Shown: in pieces, positions 41,091 to 50,090 of the stretch
Position numbering within the stretch: position 1 is the stretch's first letter
Layout of the letters: the number at the start of each line of letters is the position of its first letter
From: Prevotella sp.
Lineage (GTDB): Bacteria; Bacteroidota; Bacteroidia; Bacteroidales; Bacteroidaceae
Assembly: GCA_017474845.1 (NCBI GenBank)
Contig: JAFVGS010000015.1
Location: 1-64,000, forward strand
DNA: 64,000 bases
Direction: 5' to 3'
Position numbers and translations under genes: made by a program
Notes under the pieces: generated by a model
Databases searched by the model: none
The model's input: the letters and a program-made list of their open reading frames with translations, nothing else
What the model was told of the DNA's origin: nothing

Positions 41091-41786
41091 GTGAGAGGTA
41101 AGAAAATACATATACTGATTACGTTCTGCCTCCTGCTGCTGACAGCAGGGAGCCAACAGGCCAAGGCTCAGGACCGTTATGACAACGACAGCCTGAATCT
41201 CACCAAGACCGACAGCCTCTCCGTCGTCGTCGATACGACTTTCAGCAAGAAAAGGAAGACGGAACAAGACTGGTCTACGTGGCGGCCTGACCCTAAAAGG
41301 GCCCTGTGGCTCGCACTCGTCATCCCCGGAGGGGGACAGATCTATAACCGCAAATACTGGAAACTGCCGCTCGTGTATGGCGGATTCATCGGCTGTATGT
41401 ATGCCATGAGCTGGAACAACACGATGTACAAGGACTACTCCCAGGCCTATATTGACCTGATGGACAATGACCCCAGCACGCAGAGTTACAACCAGTTCCT
41501 GCACCTGGGCATGAAGATCACCACAGAGGCCGACAAAAAGCGGTATCAGGACATCTTCAGGAAGCGAAAGGATAAATACAGACGCTGGCGCGACCTGAGT
41601 TTTTTCGTGATGTTGGGTGTCTATGCGCTGTCGGTCATCGATGCTTACGTGGACGCAGAGTTGTCTGTGTTTGACATCTCCGATGATCTGAGCCTGAGGG
41701 TGGAGCCCACGATTATCAACAACCGCTCGTCGAGCAATCCGATAGATGCCTCGTCGGTGGGACTGCAATGCAGTTTGAACTTTTAA
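41091..41786 (+). CDS. DUF5683-family membrane protein
   Basis: A 231-residue protein with a signal sequence (ILITFCLLLLTAGSQQAKAQ) and a conserved WRPDPKRALWLALVIPGGGQIYNRKYWKLP block near 65-95, of which PGGGQIYNRKYWKLP is the DUF5683 hallmark. There is a hydrophobic segment near 165-180. The function is unknown. The start is a GTG that lies in a gtgagaggtaag-type repeat following parB; the original ATG may have been replaced by repeat DNA. It lies 22 bp after parB and is followed by the transglycosylase. Confidence 0.85.
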   Translation: MRGKKIHILITFCLLLLTAGSQQAKAQDRYDNDSLNLTKTDSLSVVVDTTFSKKRKTEQDWSTWRPDPKRALWLALVIPGGGQIYNRKYWKLPLVYGGFIGCMYAMSWNNTMYKDYSQAYIDLMDNDPSTQSYNQFLHLGMKITTEADKKRYQDIFRKRKDKYRRWRDLSFFVMLGVYALSVIDAYVDAELSVFDISDDLSLRVEPTIINNRSSSNPIDASSVGLQCSLNF

Positions 41787-41829
41787 AGGTAAAAAAGTAA
41801 AAAGGTAAAAAAACAAAACCAGATAAAGA

Positions 41830-43338
41830 ATGAAGAAAAGACTGATGATCATCCTCGTTGCCGTTTTCCTCGTAGGAAACCTCGGCCTGAATGCCCAAGT
41901 TGTGAACACCGACATTCCGACAGAAGAAGAGGTAGATGAAGAAGAGGGCGAAGACGAAGAAGATGATGAAGAAGGAGAAGATGAAGACGAAGATAACGCT
42001 GAGGAACTGGGCGAAGACGAGTTTGCCGTCACCGACAAGGAGGGCAACGAGGAAGTCATCGAGTTCCCCGAGGCGATGACATACGACCTCGACAGCCTTC
42101 TAAATCTCTATATGTCGAAGGCCTATCTGGCACCTGGCGACTGTGAGATGAAGAGCGAGAGTCCCACCTATCCCAAAGAGGTATATATCGAAAGGCTCAG
42201 CCGTATACCCTCGGTGATGGAATTCGCCTATAATGATATCGTACAGCGGTTTATCGACCGTTACAGCGGACGTTTGCGCTATTCCGTCAGCTATCTGCTG
42301 GGCGCGGCAAACTTCTATCTTCCCATCTTCGAGGAAGCCTTGGAGACGTATCAGCTGCCGTTGGAGCTGAAATACCTGCCTATCATCGAGTCGGCACTGA
42401 ATCCGAAGGCAGTGTCAAGAGTTGGTGCCACAGGACTCTGGCAGTTCATGCTGGGCACAGGCAAGCAGTATGGCTTGGAGGTGAACTCACTCGTCGACGA
42501 GCGTCGCGACCCCGTGAAGTCATCGTATGCCGCTGCCCGTTATCTGCGAGACCTCTATAAAATATTTGGCGACTGGAACCTTGTGATTGCCGCCTACAAC
42601 TGCGGGCCTGAGAACATCAACAAGGCCATCCGACGCTATCGTGCAGCCAAAGGTCGTACACAGGAAGACGAGACCATTACGGCAGCAGACAAGGACTACT
42701 GGCAGATCTATCCCTATCTGCCGGCAGAGACAAGAGGCTATGTGCCCGCCTTCATCGCCGCCAACTACATCATGACCTATTATTGCGAGCATTATATCTG
42801 TCCGATGACCACGAACCTGCCGGCACAGAGCGACACCGTCGTCGTGCACCGCGATGTGCATTTGGAGCAGATTGCAGGCGTCATCGGTACGGATGCCGAC
42901 CTGTTACGCTCGCTGAATCCCGAATTCCGCCGCGACATTGTGCCAGGCAACACCAAGCCCTATGCCATCCGTATGCCGCTGGCCGACACGGGCAAGTTCA
43001 TTGATCATGAAGACTCTATCTATAACTACCGTGCCAGTGAGTTGCTGACCAAGCGGCTGGTGGTGGATGTCAACGACGATGTGCCTACCTTCTCACGCAA
43101 ACGTGGTTCGTATAGTAGCCGAAGGAGCGGAAGATACAGCCGTCGTACTGCCCGAAATTCCCGTCGCGGTGCCAGAGCATCGAGATCGTCGAGGGGTGGA
43201 GGTTCTGTGACCATCCAGCGCGGACAGACTTTGTCACAAATCGCCAAGCGCAACGGCACCACCGTCGCCAAGCTCCGCAAGCTGAACGGCATTAAGGGCA
43301 ACAACATCCAGGCAGGCAAGAAGATCAGGGTCAGGTAA
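41830..43338 (+). CDS. Membrane-bound lytic transglycosylase with LysM (MltD-like)
   Basis: A 502-residue periplasmic peptidoglycan-cleaving enzyme. After a signal peptide comes a very acidic run near residues 35-65 of alternating Glu and Asp. The SLT domain spans about 150-300, with catalytic Glu in LPIIESALNPKAVS near 178, GLWQFM and a AAYNCGPENI motif near 255. A basic Ser/Arg-rich linker near 420-455 leads to one LysM domain (RGQTLSQIAKRNGTTVAKL near 462-480) that binds glycan. The acidic and basic stretches could interact with each other or with the wall. Confidence 0.92.
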   Translation: MKKRLMIILVAVFLVGNLGLNAQVVNTDIPTEEEVDEEEGEDEEDDEEGEDEDEDNAEELGEDEFAVTDKEGNEEVIEFPEAMTYDLDSLLNLYMSKAYLAPGDCEMKSESPTYPKEVYIERLSRIPSVMEFAYNDIVQRFIDRYSGRLRYSVSYLLGAANFYLPIFEEALETYQLPLELKYLPIIESALNPKAVSRVGATGLWQFMLGTGKQYGLEVNSLVDERRDPVKSSYAAARYLRDLYKIFGDWNLVIAAYNCGPENINKAIRRYRAAKGRTQEDETITAADKDYWQIYPYLPAETRGYVPAFIAANYIMTYYCEHYICPMTTNLPAQSDTVVVHRDVHLEQIAGVIGTDADLLRSLNPEFRRDIVPGNTKPYAIRMPLADTGKFIDHEDSIYNYRASELLTKRLVVDVNDDVPTFSRKRGSYSSRRSGRYSRRTARNSRRGARASRSSRGGGSVTIQRGQTLSQIAKRNGTTVAKLRKLNGIKGNNIQAGKKIRVR

Positions 43339-43368
43339 AAAGGTGAAAAAGTGAAAGGATGAAAGCTT

Positions 43369-45633
43369 ATGGCAGAGGAAGATCTAAGACTACAAGAAGA
43401 GGCTGATGACAAGATCATCAACGAGGCGTTCGAGAAACTGTTGACCGACTATACCAATTCGCGCCACCGTAAGAAAGTAGACCTCATTACTAAGGCCTTC
43501 AACTTCGCCCGTCAGGCCCATAAAGGCGTGCGACGCCTGTCTGGCGAGCCCTATATCATGCATCCCATCGCCGTTGCACAGATAGCCTGCTCAGAGATCG
43601 GACTCGGTTCGACGAGTATTTGCTCAGCCCTGTTGCACGACGTTGTGGAAGACACAGACTACACCGTTGAGGACATCGAGAATATCTTCGGTTCGAAGAT
43701 TGCCCAGATCGTCGACGGACTGACGAAGATCAGCGGCGGCATCTTCGGCGAGCAGGCCTCAGCTCAGGCAGAGAACTTCAAGAAGCTGCTGCTGACGATG
43801 AGTGACGATATCCGCGTGATCCTCATTAAGATCTGCGACCGTCTACACAATATGCGCACGCTGGACTCCCAGCCCGCCAACAAACAATATAAGATTGCAG
43901 GTGAGACGCTCTATATCTATGCTCCATTGGCCAATCGTCTGGGACTGAACAAGATCAAGTCGGAGTTGGAGAATCTCAGTTTCAAGTTCGAGCATCCGGA
44001 CGAATATGCCAAAATCGAGGCAAAATTAGAATCTACACATGCTTCCCGTCACGAACTCTTCGACCAGTTTACGGCCCCCATCAAGGCATCTTTGGAGAAG
44101 ATGGGCATCCAGTATGATATTAAGGAACGCGTGAAGACGCCTTATTCTATCTGGAACAAGATGCAGAACAAGCATGTCACCTTCGAGGAGATCTATGATA
44201 TCCTCGCCGTGCGTATCATCTTCACACCTAAGGTCAGGGAAGAGGAAATCAATGAGTGTTTCAAGATCTACGTAGCTATCTCTAAGATCTACAAGTCACA
44301 CCCCGACCGTCTGCGCGACTGGCTCTCACAGCCCAAGGCCAATGGTTATCAGGCTTTGCACGTGACGCTGATGTCGAAACAGGGCCGATGGATAGAGGTA
44401 CAGATACGCTCAGACCGTATGGACGAGGTGGCGGAACAGGGTTTTGCCGCCCACTGGAAATACAAGGACGGCGTGGAAGAGGAGTACACGGAGGACGAGA
44501 ACGAGCTGAACGATTGGCTGCGCACCATCAAGGAAATCCTCGACGACCCCCAGCCCGACGCTATGGACTTCCTCGACACCATCAAGCTGAACCTCTTTGC
44601 CAGCGAGATCTTCGTGTTTACCCCGAAGGGAGAAATCCGCACGCTGCCTGCCGACTGTACGGCCCTCGACTTCGCCTTCTCCATCCACACCTTCCTCGGC
44701 AGCCATTGTATCGGCGCGAAGGTGAACCATAAGCTGGTGCCCTTGAGCCATAAATTGCAAAGCGGCGACCAGGTGGAGATACTCACCTCGAAGTCGCAGC
44801 ACGTTAGTCCCGCATGGATCAACTTTGTCTCCACCGCCAAGGCGAAGGCGAAGATCCAGGCCATCCTGCGTCGCGACAACAGAGAGGTGCAGCGCAGAGG
44901 CGAGGAGATCCTGAATGCCTTCCTCGAGAAGAATCACCATGAGCCCAGTCTCGCGCTGGCAGACCGTCTGGCAGAGTTCCACGCCTACAGCAAGCGCAAT
45001 GAGTTCTATCAGGCCCTCGGCGAGAAGATCGTCATCTTGGGTGACAAGGATCTCGACGAGCTCAGCGGCAAGAACAAGAGTGCGGAGAACAGCGGCTGGC
45101 GCAAGTACGTGCCCTTTATTGGAAAGAAGAAAGAGGAGAGTGCGCCCAAGCAGGATCTCTTCATCGTGCCGGAGAAGTTCAATCGTAAGAAACCCATCTA
45201 TATCAGCGAGGAGAACATCAACCAGTATAAGTTTGCCAGTTGCTGTCACCCCATCCCTGGCGATGATGCCTTGGGCTATATCAACAACAAGAACCAGATA
45301 GAGATCCACAAGCGCAACTGCCCTGTGGCCGCCAAGCTCAAGACCAGCTTCGGCAACCGTATCATCGACATCAAATGGGACATGCACAAGATCCTCTTCT
45401 TCGACGCCACCCTGCGTCTGGGAGGCATCGACCGTGTGGGCATGCTGAATGAGATTACCCAAATCATCTCTGCGCAGATGAACGTGAACATCCATAAGGT
45501 AGTCATCACCTGTGAGGACGGCATCTTCGATGGCAGCATCGAACTGCGCGTCCACGACAGGGAGGATGTCAAGACCATCGTCGAAAATCTCAAATCCGTC
45601 GCCGACCTGAAGGAAATATCTGAAATCCTGTAA
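43369..45633 (+). CDS. rel: Bifunctional (p)ppGpp synthetase/hydrolase (RelA/SpoT, Rel)
   Basis: A 754-residue stringent-response enzyme. The HD hydrolase domain is intact (LLHDVVEDTD near 86, ICDRLHNMRTL near 155). The synthetase domain has RVKTPYSIWNKM near 255, GYQALHVTLM near 325 and EQGFAAHWKYK near 355. TGS (FVFTPKGEIRTLPADCTALDF near 415, quoted in part) and a C-terminal ACT domain (GGIDRVGMLNEITQII near 685) follow. The intact HD supports hydrolase as well as synthetase activity. The gene is followed after 4 bp by the pectinesterase gene. Confidence 0.95.
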   Translation: MAEEDLRLQEEADDKIINEAFEKLLTDYTNSRHRKKVDLITKAFNFARQAHKGVRRLSGEPYIMHPIAVAQIACSEIGLGSTSICSALLHDVVEDTDYTVEDIENIFGSKIAQIVDGLTKISGGIFGEQASAQAENFKKLLLTMSDDIRVILIKICDRLHNMRTLDSQPANKQYKIAGETLYIYAPLANRLGLNKIKSELENLSFKFEHPDEYAKIEAKLESTHASRHELFDQFTAPIKASLEKMGIQYDIKERVKTPYSIWNKMQNKHVTFEEIYDILAVRIIFTPKVREEEINECFKIYVAISKIYKSHPDRLRDWLSQPKANGYQALHVTLMSKQGRWIEVQIRSDRMDEVAEQGFAAHWKYKDGVEEEYTEDENELNDWLRTIKEILDDPQPDAMDFLDTIKLNLFASEIFVFTPKGEIRTLPADCTALDFAFSIHTFLGSHCIGAKVNHKLVPLSHKLQSGDQVEILTSKSQHVSPAWINFVSTAKAKAKIQAILRRDNREVQRRGEEILNAFLEKNHHEPSLALADRLAEFHAYSKRNEFYQALGEKIVILGDKDLDELSGKNKSAENSGWRKYVPFIGKKKEESAPKQDLFIVPEKFNRKKPIYISEENINQYKFASCCHPIPGDDALGYINNKNQIEIHKRNCPVAAKLKTSFGNRIIDIKWDMHKILFFDATLRLGGIDRVGMLNEITQIISAQMNVNIHKVVITCEDGIFDGSIELRVHDREDVKTIVENLKSVADLKEISEIL

Positions 45634-45637
45634 CGAT

Positions 45638-46639
45638 ATGAATCCCCTAAAAGCCCTACTTACCCTAATCACCCTACTTACCCTATCCTCTACGGCCTTT
45701 GCCGCTGGGAAGTATGACAATCCTGACACCATTGTCGTTGCCAGAGACGGTACGGGCGAGTTCCGCACCGTTGACGAAGCCATCGAGGTGTGTCGCGCAT
45801 TCATGGACTACCATAAGGTCATCTATATCAAGAAAGGTACGTATAAGGAGAAACTCATCATCCCTTCATGGTTGCAGAACATCGAGCTCTGTGGCGAGGA
45901 TGCCGAGCAGACTATCATCACCTACGACGATCATGCGAACATCAAGGTGCTTTTAGGCACCGCAGAGCCACGATTGCAGACGATGGGCACTTTCCGCACC
46001 TATACCTTGAAGATTGAAGGCAACGACATCACCCTGAAAAACCTGACCATCGAGAACAACTCCGCACGACTGGGGCAGGCCGTATCGCTGCATACAGAAG
46101 GGGATCGCATCAAAGTCATCAACTGCCGCATCATCGGCCACCAGGATACCATCTATACAGGCGTGGCCGGCACACGATTATATTTCAAGGGCTGCTATAT
46201 CTGCGGCACGACGGACTTCATCTTCGGCCCAAGTACTGCGTGGTTTGAGGATTGCACGATAGAAAGTCTCATCGACAGTTATGTGACGGCAGCCTCTACG
46301 CCAGAGGACCAGCCTTTCGGCTACGTCTTCAACAACTGTCGCCTGACTGCTGCGGAAGGCGTAGGCAAAGTCTATCTGGGACGTCCCTGGCGAGACTACG
46401 GCTATACGCTCTTCATGAACTGCGAGCTGGGTCGCCATATCCGTCCAGAGGGCTGGCACCATTGGGAGAAGCAAAGAGAACAGACAGCCCGTTACCTGGA
46501 ATACAACAATCGAGGCGAAGGTGCCCAACCACAACATCGTGTCAGCTGGAGCCGTCAGCTGACAAAAAAAGAGGCAGACCTGATTACGCCTGCCTCTGTA
46601 TTCAACTTCCATAGTGAGTGGAAAGACTACTGCAAGTAG
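45638..46639 (+). CDS. Pectinesterase (carbohydrate esterase family 8)
   Basis: A 333-residue secreted enzyme that removes methyl groups from pectin. Catalytic motifs: GHQDTIYTG near 168-176 and GTTDFIFG near 188-195 with the two aspartates, and YLGRPWRDYG near 245 with the substrate Arg. The signal peptide (LKALLTLITLLTLSSTAFA) is encoded by an accctaatcaccct-type tandem repeat (45644-45690), related to the repeat in surE. It overlaps the convergent MerR gene by 13 bp. It is the only plant-polysaccharide gene in this part of the window. Confidence 0.92.
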   Translation: MNPLKALLTLITLLTLSSTAFAAGKYDNPDTIVVARDGTGEFRTVDEAIEVCRAFMDYHKVIYIKKGTYKEKLIIPSWLQNIELCGEDAEQTIITYDDHANIKVLLGTAEPRLQTMGTFRTYTLKIEGNDITLKNLTIENNSARLGQAVSLHTEGDRIKVINCRIIGHQDTIYTGVAGTRLYFKGCYICGTTDFIFGPSTAWFEDCTIESLIDSYVTAASTPEDQPFGYVFNNCRLTAAEGVGKVYLGRPWRDYGYTLFMNCELGRHIRPEGWHHWEKQREQTARYLEYNNRGEGAQPQHRVSWSRQLTKKEADLITPASVFNFHSEWKDYCK

Positions 46640-46977
46640 TCGAGCTGCTTCTTCAATGCCTGCAGCTCCGTACGAAGGTCGATGAGTGACTCGAGCACAT
46701 CGGCCTTTCTGTCCACACCCTTACGGTTGGCATTGATCATCTTCTTCGCTGCGGCAATCTTGAAGCCGCGCACCTTCACCAGGTTATGGATCAGGCGAAT
46801 CTGCTCAATATCCTTCTCCGTATACTGGCGGATCTTTGAGGGGCCGCTGACTTTCGGCTTCAAGAAGGGAAACTCCTGTTCCCAATAGCGAAGTGTACTC
46901 TCGTTCAGACCAAACATCTGTGCGACTTCTCCGATGGAGTAGTACAGCTTGAGGTTCTTGTTCAGATTCAATGCCAT
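46627..46977 (-). CDS. MerR-family transcriptional regulator
   Basis: A 116-residue regulator with an N-terminal MerR winged helix: YYSIGEVAQMFGLNESTLRYWEQEFPFL near 12-39 (quoted as SIGEVAQMFG and STLRYWEQEF), then SKIRQYTEKDIEQIRLI. A coiled coil ends the protein (LIDLRTELQALKKQLDYLQ). No effector domain or metal-binding Cys follows, so it is a short, single-domain type. Its 3' end overlaps the convergent pectinesterase gene by 13 bp. It lies 35 bp downstream of alaS on the same strand. Confidence 0.9.
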   Translation of the reverse strand: MALNLNKNLKLYYSIGEVAQMFGLNESTLRYWEQEFPFLKPKVSGPSKIRQYTEKDIEQIRLIHNLVKVRGFKIAAAKKMINANRKGVDRKADVLESLIDLRTELQALKKQLDYLQ

Positions 46978-47012
46978 ATTGTTTACGATTTTTGGATTTA
47001 CGATTTGCGGAT

Positions 47013-49664
47013 TCAGAGATCAGCCAACTCTATCACTTTATCCATAGCGGCAGAGAGGCCGTCAAGGTTCTTTCCGCCTGCTGAGGCGTAGTGAGGCTGT
47101 CCGCCACCACCACCCTGCATCAGTTTGGCAGCCTCGCGAACCAGCTGTCCTGCGTTCAAGCCGTGATCCTTCACCATATCGTCGCTGAGCATCACATTCA
47201 GCGTCGGCTTGTTTTCGAAGATGCTGCCAATCACGCAGAGCAGATTCTCAGGATGACGCTCCCGGATCTTGAACACCAGGTCCTTGGCGACATTCGGCAT
47301 CATCATTGTCTTGGCTGTCACAACCGTCACGCCATTGATGATGCGAGCCTTTTCCAACAATTCCATAGAGAGATTAAACACGCGCTGGTTCTGGAACACT
47401 TCAATATCCTTCTTCATCGCATCATGCTCTTCGACATATTTCTGAATCACGCCTTGCAGGTCCTTCGCGTTGTTGAAGAACGAGCGGACGGCCTTCAAGA
47501 TATCCTCAGTCTTATAGAGGAATTCCTCGCATTCACGGCCTGTCTTGGCCTCGATACGACGGATACCTGCTGCCACAGAACTCTCGGAGAAGATCTTAAA
47601 GAAACCGATATGACCCGTTGACTTGGCGTGGATACCACCACAGAACTCACACGACGGGCCGAAGCAGACCACGCGCACCTTGTCGCCGTACTTCTCTCCA
47701 AAGAGGGCGATGGCTCCGATCTTCTTAGCCTCCTCGAAGGGCATATCACGATGCTCCTCGAGGGGAATATCTGCACGGATCATCTGATTGACCACACGTT
47801 CCACCTGACGAATCTCGTCGTCCGTCACTTTCTGGAAGTGGGAGAAGTCGAAACGGAGGGTGTCAGGCGAGACGAACGAACCCTTCTGCTCCACATGCTC
47901 GCCTAGAACCTGCCTCAGGGCATAGTCGAGCAGATGGGTTGCCGTATGGTTGGCGGCAGAGGCCTCGCGCTTGTCTGTATTGACACAAGCCATGAACTGG
48001 GCCGTAGGATCCTTCGGCAGCTGCTTGACGATATGCACCGTCTGGTTGTTCTCACGCTTGGAGTCGATGATCTCGATGGTCTCATTCTCGTTACAGATGA
48101 CACCACAGTCACCCACCTGACCACCCATCTCGCCATAGAACGGGGTATTGTCGAGCACGAGCTCATAGAACTCATTCTTCTTCTGTGTCACCTTGCGGTA
48201 GCGGAGGATATGGCAATCATATTCCGTATAGTCGTAGCCCACGAACTGCTGTTCGCCCTGAGCGAGTTCCGTCCAGTCTGAGTTCTCGACGGCTGCGGCA
48301 TTACGAGCACGCTCCTTCTGCTTCTGCATCTCGACATTGAACTGCTCCTCGTTGACGGTAAAGCCGTTCTCACGACAGATTAACTCCGTCAGATCGAGGG
48401 GGAAGCCGTAGGTATCGAAGAGGCGGAAAGCCTGGGCACCATCGAGCTCCTTCTGACTGTCGGCCTTCATCTTGTCCATTGCGTCGTTGAGCATGCCGAT
48501 TCCCTTGTCGAGGGTGCGCAGGAAGGCATCTTCCTCTTCCTTCATCACCTTTGAGATCAGCTGCTGCTGAGCTTTCAGCTCTGGGAAGGCCTCGCCCATC
48601 TCAGCCACGAGCGTGGGTACGAGCTTATAAAGGAATGACTCTTTCTGTCCGAGGAACGTATAGGCGTAGCGGACGGCTCTTCTCAAAATTCGGCGGATGA
48701 CATAGCCAGCCTTCGCATTCGACGGCAGCTGGCCATCGGCGATGGAGAACGAGACGGCACGCAGATGGTCTGCGCAGACACGCATGGCGACGTTGATATC
48801 GTCCTGCTCCTTGCTGACCTCACCCTCTTCGAAGGTGGTGTATTTCAGGCCCGTAATCTGCTCCTCGGCCTTGATGATCGGCTGGAAAATGTCTGTATCG
48901 TAGTTCGAGTGCTTGCCTTGCAACATACGGACGAGGCGCTCGAAGCCCATACCTGTATCGATGACATTCATGCTCAATTTTTCAAGGCTTCCGTCGGCCT
49001 TGCGGTTGAACTGCATGAACACGAGGTTCCAGATCTCAATCACCTGCGGATCGTCCTGATTCACCAGCTCGCGACCGCTCTTGCCTGAGGCTGCACGCTG
49101 TTCTGACGTACGGGAGTCGACGTGGATCTCAGAACAGGGACCACAGGGACCTGTGTCGCCCATCTCCCAGAAGATGTCATGTTTGTTGCCATTAATGATA
49201 TGATCCTCAGGCACGTGCTTAGACCAGAACTTCGCAGCCTCATCGTCGCGAGGGATATTTTCTTCAGGCGAACCCTCGAAGACCGTCACGTAGAGGTCCT
49301 CAGGATTCAGCTTCAGCACATCCACCAGATACTCCCAGGCCATATCGATGGCGCCCTCCTTGAAGTAGTCGCCAAACGACCAGTTGCCCAGCATCTCGAA
49401 CATGGTGTGGTGGTACGTGTCGTGTCCCACCTCCTCCAGATCGTTGTGCTTGCCAGATACGCGGAGGCACTTCTGGGTGTCTGCCCTGCGGCGAGGCTCC
49501 GGGTCGCGCGTACCTAATATAATATCCTTCCATTGGTTCATACCTGCGTTGGTAAACATCAGCGTGGGATCATCCTTGATGACCATAGGTGCTGAGGGCA
49601 CGATGGCGTGCTGCTTTGACTCGAAGAATTTCTTGAATGAGTCACGAATCTCGTTTGCTGTCAT
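47013..49664 (-). CDS. alaS: Alanyl-tRNA synthetase
   Basis: An 883-residue enzyme that charges tRNA-Ala. The start at 49664 ([17 protein letters not shown]) is used because the upstream frame begins at a TTG and overlaps the promoter. Motifs: [14 protein letters not shown] near 41, [13 protein letters not shown] near 170, [13 protein letters not shown] (editing HxxxH) near 570, [13 protein letters not shown] near 670 and the DHHA1 end [16 protein letters not shown] near 855. A TAATTTTG -7 box lies 28 bp upstream. Confidence 0.96.
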   Translation of the reverse strand: MTANEIRDSFKKFFESKQHAIVPSAPMVIKDDPTLMFTNAGMNQWKDIILGTRDPEPRRRADTQKCLRVSGKHNDLEEVGHDTYHHTMFEMLGNWSFGDYFKEGAIDMAWEYLVDVLKLNPEDLYVTVFEGSPEENIPRDDEAAKFWSKHVPEDHIINGNKHDIFWEMGDTGPCGPCSEIHVDSRTSEQRAASGKSGRELVNQDDPQVIEIWNLVFMQFNRKADGSLEKLSMNVIDTGMGFERLVRMLQGKHSNYDTDIFQPIIKAEEQITGLKYTTFEEGEVSKEQDDINVAMRVCADHLRAVSFSIADGQLPSNAKAGYVIRRILRRAVRYAYTFLGQKESFLYKLVPTLVAEMGEAFPELKAQQQLISKVMKEEEDAFLRTLDKGIGMLNDAMDKMKADSQKELDGAQAFRLFDTYGFPLDLTELICRENGFTVNEEQFNVEMQKQKERARNAAAVENSDWTELAQGEQQFVGYDYTEYDCHILRYRKVTQKKNEFYELVLDNTPFYGEMGGQVGDCGVICNENETIEIIDSKRENNQTVHIVKQLPKDPTAQFMACVNTDKREASAANHTATHLLDYALRQVLGEHVEQKGSFVSPDTLRFDFSHFQKVTDDEIRQVERVVNQMIRADIPLEEHRDMPFEEAKKIGAIALFGEKYGDKVRVVCFGPSCEFCGGIHAKSTGHIGFFKIFSESSVAAGIRRIEAKTGRECEEFLYKTEDILKAVRSFFNNAKDLQGVIQKYVEEHDAMKKDIEVFQNQRVFNLSMELLEKARIINGVTVVTAKTMMMPNVAKDLVFKIRERHPENLLCVIGSIFENKPTLNVMLSDDMVKDHGLNAGQLVREAAKLMQGGGGGQPHYASAGGKNLDGLSAAMDKVIELADL

Positions 49665-49691
49665 TGTCTTTTTTGTTTTCTTAATTGGCTG

Positions 49692-49723
49692 CAAAATTAC
49701 AAAATTATTCTGAAACAGCCAAA
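49692..49723 (-). promoter_or_regulatory. Promoter of alaS
   Basis: The minus strand reads TAATTTTG (49699-49692), with TTGG 19 bp upstream. The leader is about 20 nt. Confidence 0.65.
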
Positions 49724-50030
49724 ACTTTCGCCAAATTAAGATTCAAAATCTGTGCAACAGACAAATATCGGGGAAATGGCCTTGTGGTAATATTTCTTTA
49801 CACGCAAGGAGTCTGTAATGAGGGCTCGGACTTTAGTTAGGGTAAAGTGGGAGTTTAGTTAGGGTAAAGTCCGACTTTAGGCTAAGGAAAGTCCAGGTTT
49901 CCTTAGTTTAAAATCAGGGTCGGTATAACCATTTGATTATCAATGCTTTACAAAAATTCGGCAAAATTGAGAAATATTCTTACAAATCGCGAACTCCAGG
50001 CAGGCATTGACAAATAATTTTTCAGGAAAA
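49724..50030. other. Intergenic stretch with paired palindromes
   Basis: No gene is seen. It contains the repeat at 49828-49893 and otherwise AT-rich spacer between two divergent transcription units. Confidence 0.5.
49828..49893. repeat. Tandem palindromes of actttagttagggtaaagt
   Basis: Two copies of the 19-bp imperfect palindrome actttagttagggtaaagt (the second starts gtttag) are followed by gactttaggctaaggaaagtc. The outer ggacttta also pairs with taaagtcc, so several alternative stems are possible. Confidence 0.65.
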
Positions 50031-50061
50031 TTGGCAGTTTCAAAAATTTTTTGTACCTTTG
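50031..50061 (+). promoter_or_regulatory. Promoter of the topoisomerase subunit A gene
   Basis: TTGG (50031-50034) and TACCTTTG (50054-50061) are 19 bp apart, a good Bacteroidetes promoter, about 30 bp ahead of the start codon. Confidence 0.65.
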
Positions 50062-50090
50062 CAGCAGAAAAGCTAAAGACCAGGAAGAGA

